A stretch of 11,891 nucleotides of DNA, from positions 1-11,891 of the forward strand of contig USSR01000146.1 in assembly GCA_900557355.1 (NCBI GenBank), written 5' to 3'. The position numbers were made by a program, and so were the translations under genes. The notes beneath the pieces were generated by a model. That model was not told where the DNA came from and made no database searches. It saw nothing but the letters and a program-made list of their open reading frames with translations. Below are positions 5,040-11,891 of the stretch, piece after piece (position 1 is the stretch's first letter; every line of letters starts with the position of its first letter). The stretch is from an uncultured Bacteroides sp. (GTDB lineage: Bacteria > Bacteroidota > Bacteroidia > Bacteroidales > Bacteroidaceae).

Positions 5040-8000
5040 ATGGATTTAAATTTAAAAAATAAACACCCTCGTCGTATTTATTATCTATTTCTTGTAATTA
5101 TATTCTTTTTGGCATCTACGGAAATAGCTTATTCACAGGTAAAGAACCTATCTCTCCACTTAACAAATGTAACGCTAGAAGAAGCCTTGGCACAGATCAA
5201 GCAAAAGGGAGAATATTCTTTATGGTATCGCAATGAGGAAATCAACCTGAAGAAAAAAGTATCCCTTGATATTAAGAATGGCAGCATCACCCAAATTTTG
5301 GATGCTCTTTTTAAAGGGGAGGATTTGGGATATATAATAGAGGATAAGCACATCGTTATTTTTAAAGCAGATGAAAAGAGTAAGGCCGCTCAGCAAACAG
5401 GCAAGCGAATTACGGGTATAATTAAGGATAATACCGGAGAGCCGGTCATTGGATGTAATATCATGGAAAAAGGAACATCAAATGGTACAATCACCAGTGT
5501 GAATGGAGACTTTTCCCTGAATGTTGCGGAAAATGCAGTTCTACAGATTTCTTATATCGGATATCTTACCCAAGAGGTTCCTGTAAAAAATAATCAGAAT
5601 ATAACAGTCACTTTGCAGGAAGATTCACAAATTCTGGATGAAGTAGTTGTTGTGGGTTATGGAGTGGCAAAGAAAAGTGACCTAACCGGATCTATTTCTC
5701 AGGTGAAAGCGGAAAGTATGCAAAACTATACTCCATCCAGTGTTGGCGATTTATTGCGCAACAGTATTCCGGGTATGAGTGTGGGATACTCTGTTTCAGC
5801 GAAGGGAAATAGTGATATGATGATTCGTGGTGACAATACGTTGACTGCCGGATCGAGCCCTCTGATTATTGTCGATGGAGTGATCTATAATGGTGATATT
5901 TCAGATATAAACCCGAATGATATTGAGAAGCTGGATATTATGAAAGATGCAAGTTCCGCTGCGGTTTATGGTTCGAGAGCCACCAATGGAGTGGTCGCTA
6001 TTACAACCAAGAAAGGAAACTCTCAAAAACCTGTTGTCAACTTTAATGGAAGTATCGGTATAGCTACTACAGCGAACAGGGTAAAGCCGTATGATAAAGA
6101 TGGATTTATTAAGTGGCGTTCTGATATGTTTAAGTCAGTTTATAGTGCAACTGTACCACAGACTCCTTGGAGCCCTTTTGATGATCCGCGTACGATAGAT
6201 TCTCAATATTTGGATCAATGGATGGCCTACCATAGTACCACATCGGATAATCTGGTAGATGCCTGGTTGTCGGGACTGCGACTGACCGGATTGGAGATAG
6301 AGAATTACAAAGCGGGAAGAAGTATCGATTGGGAAGACTATATTTTTCATAATGGTCCGAGGCAGGATTATAACATAAGTCTTTCCGGGAAAAAAGAAGA
6401 TTTCTCTTATTACTGGTCATTGGGGTATATGTCGAATGAGTCATTAGTAAAGGGAGATGAATTTTCTACCATACGTTCAAGGGTGAATATAGAGGGGAAA
6501 CCTGCCCGCTTTTTGAAAGTAGGTCTGAATGCCCAATTTTCTTATCGTGACGAAAGCTCTGTTCCCGCAGATGTGGATCAGTATACCAAACTCACTCCTT
6601 ACAGTTCCTTTTATGAAAGTGATGAAGAAACATTGAAATTGTATCCTAATGATGATAATCAAGCAAAACATCCTTTATTAAACTCTACATACAGGTCGAG
6701 GGAGCAGGAATATTTTACCTTTTTTCCTAAAATCTATGCCACTCTGGATTTGCCATTTGGAATTACTTATACGGTGAATTATACCACCCGGTTCGTCTTC
6801 TATCATAACAACATACATGATTCTTCTGAACACCCGGAATGGAAGTTGTTCGGAGGACGTGCTTCGCGTGAGAATTCTTTGAGAAGAGAGTGGCAAGTCG
6901 ATAACATTATAAACTGGAATAAGACTTTTGCGCAAAGACATAAGGTAGATGTCACCTTACTGGCAAATGCAGAAAAATTCCGTAATGATACGGAGAAAAT
7001 GAGTAACCAGAACTTTACTCCGAACGATATACTCGGGTATCATGATATGGCTATAGGTAATTTGCCGGAACTTTCAAGTAATGATGAGGTCAGAACATCG
7101 AATGCTCTGATGGCCAGACTCAACTATGGTTTCATGAACAAGTATTTATTGACTTTATCGGTACGAAAGGATGGATCGTCTTTGTTCGGATATTCCAATC
7201 CTTATGCTACCTTCCCGGCCGCTGCTTTGGGATGGGTGATTTCAGAAGAAAAGTTTTTTAAAATGAAGTTTGTTGATTATCTGAAGTTAAGAGCATCTTG
7301 GGGAATAAATGGAAACAGGGACATTACAAATTATGCAGCTCTGTCTAAAATGCTTGCTGAAAAATCATTGAATACCGATTTAAATGGAAATCCGATTACA
7401 ATTCCTACTCTGGAAATAAATACAATGGGAAACAAAAAGCTTAAATGGGAAAAGACAGAGGCTTATAACCTGGCTTTGGACTTCAGACTATTTAATGGCC
7501 GTTTAAACGGAACCGTAGAAACCTATTATATGTCGACCACGGATGTATTGGTAAACAGAGAACTTCCTACCATCACCGGATACAAAAGAGTGTACGCCAA
7601 TTTGGGAGAAATCAGAAACAAGGGATTCGAACTTTCTCTGAGCAGTATCAATATGAGACAACATAATTTTGAATGGACATCCAATCTGATCTTCTCATTA
7701 AACCGGAATAAGATTATTACTATAACCGGTGAAAAGTATGATGTTTTTGATAAAGATGGTAACTTTGTAGGGCAAAAAGAACCGGATGACAAGACCAATA
7801 ACTGGTTTATCGGTCAGGCAAAAGATGTGATATGGGACTATAAGATTCTGGGAACCTGGAAGATCGGACAAGAAGAAGAGGCTGCCAAGTGGAATCAGGC
7901 ACCTGGTGACTTCAGGTTGGAGGACGTAAATGATGACGGGTTGTTGACAGATGAAGACAAGCAATTTCTGGGATATAAAACCCCACGTTTTTCGTGGACT

Positions 8001-8429
8001 TTGAACAATACTTTTACGCTGTTTAATGACTTTGAATTCTCTTTTGTTCTGTATTCTCTCTGGGGGCATAAGGGGAGTTATAATTTGGCAAAACATGCAG
8101 ATCATATAGAAGATCGCTGTAACTCTAGGGATATTCCTTATTGGACTCCTGAAAATCAGTTGGATGATTTTGCCAGATTGCGCTCTGCACCTGCAAAAGG
8201 AGTCAATTATTCAGTATGGTTCGATAAGTCTTATATACGTTTGGAAAATATAGCTTTAGCTTATAAAGTTCCTGCTAAGTTCTTGAAAAAGACTCCTATA
8301 TCCAATCTTAAACTAACACTGAATGTAAAGAATGCAGCTATGTGGGCAAAAGACTGGAAATTCGGTGACCCCGAAGATGGAATGCGTTCACAAAGAATAT
8401 TCACTTTTGGATTAAATATGACCCTTTAA
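5040..8429 (+). CDS. SusC/RagA-family TonB-dependent transporter with STN signalling domain
   Basis: This 1129-residue outer-membrane transporter would import oligosaccharides using TonB energy. A signal peptide runs to about residue 32 (LFLVIIFFLASTEIAYS). An STN domain (about 38-110) follows, the periplasmic module by which FecA-type transducers signal to a FecR partner. A carboxypeptidase-regulatory-like beta domain (about 124-193, ITGIIKDNTGEPVIGCN) precedes the TonB-box-like segment LDEVVVVGYG (199-208). The plug is at about 213-325 (MMIRGDNTLTAGSSPLIIVDG, MKDASSAAVYGSRATNGVVAITTKKG). The remainder is the beta-barrel, ending RIFTFGLNMTL. Length and order are normal for SusC proteins with STN. 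The STN domain fits the adjacent sigma/anti-sigma pair and predicts ligand-dependent autoinduction. susD begins 23 bp downstream, so the two are certainly one transcript. The substrate cannot be read from the sequence; the downstream sulfatase points to a sulfated glycan. Confidence 0.96.
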   Translation: MDLNLKNKHPRRIYYLFLVIIFFLASTEIAYSQVKNLSLHLTNVTLEEALAQIKQKGEYSLWYRNEEINLKKKVSLDIKNGSITQILDALFKGEDLGYIIEDKHIVIFKADEKSKAAQQTGKRITGIIKDNTGEPVIGCNIMEKGTSNGTITSVNGDFSLNVAENAVLQISYIGYLTQEVPVKNNQNITVTLQEDSQILDEVVVVGYGVAKKSDLTGSISQVKAESMQNYTPSSVGDLLRNSIPGMSVGYSVSAKGNSDMMIRGDNTLTAGSSPLIIVDGVIYNGDISDINPNDIEKLDIMKDASSAAVYGSRATNGVVAITTKKGNSQKPVVNFNGSIGIATTANRVKPYDKDGFIKWRSDMFKSVYSATVPQTPWSPFDDPRTIDSQYLDQWMAYHSTTSDNLVDAWLSGLRLTGLEIENYKAGRSIDWEDYIFHNGPRQDYNISLSGKKEDFSYYWSLGYMSNESLVKGDEFSTIRSRVNIEGKPARFLKVGLNAQFSYRDESSVPADVDQYTKLTPYSSFYESDEETLKLYPNDDNQAKHPLLNSTYRSREQEYFTFFPKIYATLDLPFGITYTVNYTTRFVFYHNNIHDSSEHPEWKLFGGRASRENSLRREWQVDNIINWNKTFAQRHKVDVTLLANAEKFRNDTEKMSNQNFTPNDILGYHDMAIGNLPELSSNDEVRTSNALMARLNYGFMNKYLLTLSVRKDGSSLFGYSNPYATFPAAALGWVISEEKFFKMKFVDYLKLRASWGINGNRDITNYAALSKMLAEKSLNTDLNGNPITIPTLEINTMGNKKLKWEKTEAYNLALDFRLFNGRLNGTVETYYMSTTDVLVNRELPTITGYKRVYANLGEIRNKGFELSLSSINMRQHNFEWTSNLIFSLNRNKIITITGEKYDVFDKDGNFVGQKEPDDKTNNWFIGQAKDVIWDYKILGTWKIGQEEEAAKWNQAPGDFRLEDVNDDGLLTDEDKQFLGYKTPRFSWTLNNTFTLFNDFEFSFVLYSLWGHKGSYNLAKHADHIEDRCNSRDIPYWTPENQLDDFARLRSAPAKGVNYSVWFDKSYIRLENIALAYKVPAKFLKKTPISNLKLTLNVKNAAMWAKDWKFGDPEDGMRSQRIFTFGLNMTL

Positions 8430-8452
8430 GTTCTAAATCAAATTATATAGAT

Positions 8453-10318
8453 ATGAAAACCATTATGAAATATAAAACAGCGATATTGTCATTTACTGTC
8501 TGCTTGTTTAGCTCATGCGGATCAGATTTCCTTGATCCTAAGCCACTCTCTTTTTATGCTCCTGAAAATGCATTGATTGATGAGGCTGGATTACAAGCGG
8601 TATTGGATAAGGCAATGACGACTTTCAGAGGAGAATTTTGTGCCGATCAAGCGCCGTTCTGTACAAATATGAAATATTCGGATATAGCTGTAGACGGTAC
8701 AACCGATAAGGCGACTCCATGGCAGGATTTGAACAATCAGATGCTTCCTGACGGACAAAATAATCATTTAGCATACACTAGAATTGGATGGTACTGGGAT
8801 AATTCCTTTATTAATATAAAGAACTGCAATACAATTATAAACAGAATTAATGAAGCTACATTCAAATCGGAAGAATCAAAGAATGCGCTATTAGGTGGAG
8901 CTTATTTTATAAGAGCTTATCGCTACTATATGAAAACTTTGCAGTATGGAGATGTACCTTTGGTCTTGGACGAACTTACCGAACCCAAGGTTGATTATTA
9001 TACTACCACAAAAGAGTCCATTTGGTTGAAAATGATAAAGGATTTGGAGTTTGCTGCACAACATGTTCCTGAAGCTAATAAAGTAAAAGGTGGACAGGTG
9101 ACCAAAGCTGCCTGTAAGCATTTGCTTGCTAAATACTATTTACTTGAAGGGAGATTTGATGATGCTATCCGAATTACAACCGAAATTATAAATGGGGGAG
9201 TTCATAAACTCTGTACTGAACGTTTCGGATCAAATAAAAGTGTTGCAGATAAAGATGTGATATGGGATATGTTCCGTATTGAAAATAAGAGTCTGCCTGA
9301 AAATACTGAAGGGTTATTACTTACTATCGATAGATATGGTATGGAAGGAAATACTAGCGGTACTCAGGTTATGTATAATGCACTTCCTTATTATGGACTG
9401 ACTGGAGTCATTAAAACTCCCAATGGAGCAAACGGTATGTCGGATGCAGCTAAGAATGAAATAGGTATTGTTGAAAAATATGGTAGGGGAATCAGTCGTA
9501 TTCGCCCTACTTGGTATGCACAAAAGGGAGTATGGACCATTAATCACGTAGAAGACTTTTCTGATTATAGGCATCGGACAGATAATGAAAACTGGATGAC
9601 TATGGAAATGCTGGTTTATAACAATCCTGCATTGAAAAAAAACGGAAACGAATGGTATGGGAAGCATCTCCAACTATATAGTGATCAAGGTACTATTTTG
9701 TGTAAGGATACCATCCGATGCTGGTATGGTTGGCCAAATTATAAAACATGGTATCCTGATCCTGACCGTGTACAACCCAAGGGAGGTCCGGGTGACTTCT
9801 ATATTTTCCGTTTGGCTGAAACCTATTTGCTTAGGGCGGAGGCTTATGTCTGGAAAGGCGAGTGGCAGAAAGCTGCCGAAGATATAAATACGATACGGAA
9901 AAGAGCCAATGCACAATATATGTATTCTGCTGCGGATGTTGAAAAGCAAACGGTAGGTGCTGTATTGGATGAAAGGGCAAGAGAATTGTATTATGAGGAG
10001 CCGCGTAAAGTAGAATTAACGCGAATAGCTATCATTTATGCCCGGACAGGAATTCCTTGCTACAATGGAAAGACATATACCATGGATAGGCTGACAGAAG
10101 ATAACTTCTGGTATGATAGGGTAGTAGAAATTAGCGATTTTTATAATAAAGGTGTACAGACTCCATACGGAAACTATTTCACTTGTTCACCTTTCCATAT
10201 ATTCTGGCCTATTCCTTCGTATGCAATCAATGCAAACTCCGGGGGAATCATCAATCAGAATAAAGGGTACCCTGGTACGGAAAAGAACATTCCTCCTTTG
10301 GTATACGAGGGTGATTAA
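8453..10318 (+). CDS. SusD/RagB-family surface glycan-binding lipoprotein
   Basis: This 621-residue protein is the lid partner of the upstream SusC and binds glycan at the cell surface. The N-terminus is a lipoprotein signal with lipobox FSSC, giving an acylated Cys22, followed by GSDFLDPKPLSFYAPENAL, the typical SusD start. The TPR-rich core includes GGAYFIRAYRYYMKTLQYGDVPLVL (about 148-172, given here in outline) and LLAKYYLLEGRFDDAIRITT. The C-terminal SusD domain includes RLAETYLLRAEAYVWKGEW (about 452-470) and the VLDERARELYYEEPRKVELT region (about 503-522), equivalent to the usual DERxREL block. A Met at codon 5 (8465) is an alternative start. The length is within the family range. The 23-bp gap from susC marks a shared transcript. 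Ligand specificity is not predictable from sequence alone. Confidence 0.95.
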   Translation: MKTIMKYKTAILSFTVCLFSSCGSDFLDPKPLSFYAPENALIDEAGLQAVLDKAMTTFRGEFCADQAPFCTNMKYSDIAVDGTTDKATPWQDLNNQMLPDGQNNHLAYTRIGWYWDNSFINIKNCNTIINRINEATFKSEESKNALLGGAYFIRAYRYYMKTLQYGDVPLVLDELTEPKVDYYTTTKESIWLKMIKDLEFAAQHVPEANKVKGGQVTKAACKHLLAKYYLLEGRFDDAIRITTEIINGGVHKLCTERFGSNKSVADKDVIWDMFRIENKSLPENTEGLLLTIDRYGMEGNTSGTQVMYNALPYYGLTGVIKTPNGANGMSDAAKNEIGIVEKYGRGISRIRPTWYAQKGVWTINHVEDFSDYRHRTDNENWMTMEMLVYNNPALKKNGNEWYGKHLQLYSDQGTILCKDTIRCWYGWPNYKTWYPDPDRVQPKGGPGDFYIFRLAETYLLRAEAYVWKGEWQKAAEDINTIRKRANAQYMYSAADVEKQTVGAVLDERARELYYEEPRKVELTRIAIIYARTGIPCYNGKTYTMDRLTEDNFWYDRVVEISDFYNKGVQTPYGNYFTCSPFHIFWPIPSYAINANSGGIINQNKGYPGTEKNIPPLVYEGD

Positions 10319-10369
10319 AAAGAATAGAAGAATAAAATCCAAAATAATATGTTTTTAAATAACGATCCT

Positions 10370-11891
10370 ATGAGATATATAACTGGAGCTGTGCTACTTT
10401 CATTAAGTTCGGGGGTACTTGCTGGAACTAAAGGAAAAGAAGAACCTGCCAAACGTCCGAATATCTTATTCGTGATAAACGATGACCAAAGTTATGCACA
10501 TACCAGTTTTGCCGGTAGCCGGTTTGTAAATACACCGGGATTCGACAGAGTGGCTTCTAATGGAATCTACTTCACAAATTGTTATGGCGGCTCTCCGGGG
10601 AGTGCACCTTCCAGAAGTAGTTTGGTAACAGGGCGCCATCACTGGCAAAACAAGCAATCCGGGCAGCATGCTTCTTCCTGGATGAAAGAGCATGTTCCGT
10701 TTGTCGATCTTCTGGAAGCAAGCGGATATTACACCGGTTTTACAGGAAAGGGTGTAGACCCTTTCCAATATGCACGGAACGATCAGGATACATTATGGAG
10801 AAAAGGAAACGCTGCCGGACATCCATTCAATAAACATAAATATGAAAAAAACACTTCTTCGGATTTGCGTACGGCCAAAGGAATTGGATTGACGAACTAT
10901 TATGAGAATTTCCGTTCCTTCATGCAGCAACGTAAAGACGGACAGCCTTTTTATTTTTGGTATGGAGCTACCGAGCCTCATCGCGTCTATGAAAAAGGTT
11001 CATGGAAGCGCAATGGAAAAAAACTCGATCAGGTAGATGTCCCCGGCTTTCTTCCCGATTCGGAAGAAGTGAGAGGAGATATGCTGGACTATGCCGTAGA
11101 AATAGAATGGGCTGATTCGCATTTGTCTAAAATGCTGGAATATCTGGATTCAATAGGTGAACTCAATAATACAATTGTTATAGTAACGGCAGATAATGGT
11201 ATGCCTTTTCCCCGGGCAAAAGCCAATTGTTTTGAATATGGGGTACATGTTCCTTTCGCAGTTAGTTATCCGAAAGGTTTTCCGGGAAAACGCCGGGTAG
11301 ATGATCCGATTAGCTTTGTGGATATTGCCCCTACCATTTTGGAAATAGCGGGAGTGAAACCGGATGGAATGCTTCCTATCTCAGGACGAAGCTTTATGAA
11401 TATACTTAAATCGAAAAAAGAAGGAATAGTAGATCAGTCGAAAAAGTATGTGTATATGGGCCGTGAGAGGCATTCTTCTTCCCGATGGCAGAATTTAGGA
11501 TATCCGCAGCGTGCTGTCCGCAACCAGGATTATCTGTTAATCTGGAACCTTAGACCGGAACGTTGGCCTGCCGGAGCTCCTCAGATGCTAAATAAGAAAA
11601 CGGGCGAACTATGCCCCATGTACGGAATCGGTGAAGATGGTACCTTCCATCCCGATTGGGCATTTACTGATGTGGATGATGCACCTTCTAAGACGTTTCT
11701 GATAGAAAATCATAAGGACCCCGTTATTCGTCCTTATTTCGATCTGGCATTTAATAAACGTCCTGAGTTTGAGTTGTATCATATTGGTAATGACCCGTTC
11801 TGCCTCGATAACCTGATAGGCAAGAAGGATTATGCTGAGATTGAAAATGAACTGAAACAAGCTTTATTAGAGGAACTGAAACGATCGGAAG
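10370..11891 (+). CDS. secreted serine-type S1 sulfatase, sulfamidase (SGSH)-like, 3' end cut
   Basis: The frame is open to the right edge: 507 codons and no stop, near the family's full length (human sulfamidase is about 500). It would remove sulfate from a glycan in the periplasm or outside the cell. The signal peptide MRYITGAVLLSLSSGVLA supports the ATG at 10370; an in-frame ATG at 10349 would put seven extra residues in front. The alkaline-phosphatase/sulfatase fold shows metal ligands Asp38-Asp39 (FVINDDQ) and Asp275-Asn276 (TADNG), and the formylglycine motif S78-A-P-S-R82 followed by SSLVTG. The modified residue is serine, so an anaerobic sulfatase-maturing enzyme (anSME) is needed from elsewhere. 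FLPDSEEVR, DNGMPFP and SFVDIAPTILE resemble human heparan N-sulfatase (SulfAtlas S1_8-like). Lys127 of the usual GKxH is kept, but the His is Val129, and the usual His of FHxPH is Thr201. It follows susD by 51 bp and is probably in the same operon. Confidence 0.9.
   Translation, partial: MRYITGAVLLSLSSGVLAGTKGKEEPAKRPNILFVINDDQSYAHTSFAGSRFVNTPGFDRVASNGIYFTNCYGGSPGSAPSRSSLVTGRHHWQNKQSGQHASSWMKEHVPFVDLLEASGYYTGFTGKGVDPFQYARNDQDTLWRKGNAAGHPFNKHKYEKNTSSDLRTAKGIGLTNYYENFRSFMQQRKDGQPFYFWYGATEPHRVYEKGSWKRNGKKLDQVDVPGFLPDSEEVRGDMLDYAVEIEWADSHLSKMLEYLDSIGELNNTIVIVTADNGMPFPRAKANCFEYGVHVPFAVSYPKGFPGKRRVDDPISFVDIAPTILEIAGVKPDGMLPISGRSFMNILKSKKEGIVDQSKKYVYMGRERHSSSRWQNLGYPQRAVRNQDYLLIWNLRPERWPAGAPQMLNKKTGELCPMYGIGEDGTFHPDWAFTDVDDAPSKTFLIENHKDPVIRPYFDLAFNKRPEFELYHIGNDPFCLDNLIGKKDYAEIENELKQALLEELKRSE

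Noticed and set aside
7698..8105. Antisense reading frame of 135 codons opposite susC
   Set aside because: It is opposite a well-conserved SusC barrel region, its product has no recognisable domain, and no promoter or partner gene supports it. The other antisense frames in the window fail for the same reasons.
10152..10358. Small + strand frame overlapping the end of susD
   Set aside because: It is out of frame with susD for most of its length, encodes nothing recognisable, and overlaps the approach to the sulfatase gene.
10349..10369. Earlier in-frame ATG as the sulfatase start
   Set aside because: It would add seven residues (MFLNNDP) in front of an otherwise clean signal peptide; the ATG at 10370 gives a normal one. 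It remains possible.

Overview
The window looks like a chromosomal segment of a gut Bacteroidota, most likely Bacteroides or a close relative. The evidence is a SusC/SusD pair, an ECF sigma/FecR-type anti-sigma pair, an STN-bearing TonB-dependent transporter, a Bacteroides-type promoter (TTTG, 20 bp, TAnnTTTG), AT-rich start regions without clear Shine-Dalgarno motifs, and a PorU-PorV gene pair. All recognised genes are on the + strand. The species cannot be named from the sequence alone.

Layout. (1) Positions 1-2768 hold the 3' half of a PorU-like C25 cysteine peptidase/sortase, followed by a complete PorV-like outer-membrane barrel protein. These are type IX secretion-associated genes and look like conserved core genes. 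(2) Positions 2769-3191 are a 423-bp gap. It contains a striking 22-bp-periodic array of GTAA and TTAC half-sites (2852-3005), an inverted repeat, and a good Bacteroides promoter (3109-3140). (3) Positions 3192-10318 are a regulated polysaccharide utilisation locus (PUL): ECF sigma factor, FecR-like anti-sigma factor, SusC-like transporter with an N-terminal STN signalling domain, and SusD-like surface lipoprotein. (4) From 10370 to the right edge is a secreted serine-type S1 sulfatase resembling heparan N-sulfatase (sulfamidase). It is cut by the window end.

How the genes fit together. SusD and SusC would capture and import a glycan. Transport would be sensed by the SusC STN domain contacting the periplasmic part of the FecR protein, which releases the ECF sigma factor to transcribe susC, susD and the sulfatase. 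A sulfatase directly after susD suggests a sulfated, probably host-derived glycan (glycosaminoglycan or mucin type). The exact substrate is inference. The most unusual observations are the phased 22-bp array at the core/PUL junction and the apparent loss of two usual catalytic histidines in the sulfatase. The rest is a well-formed example of a known architecture. I see no clearly new multi-gene system.
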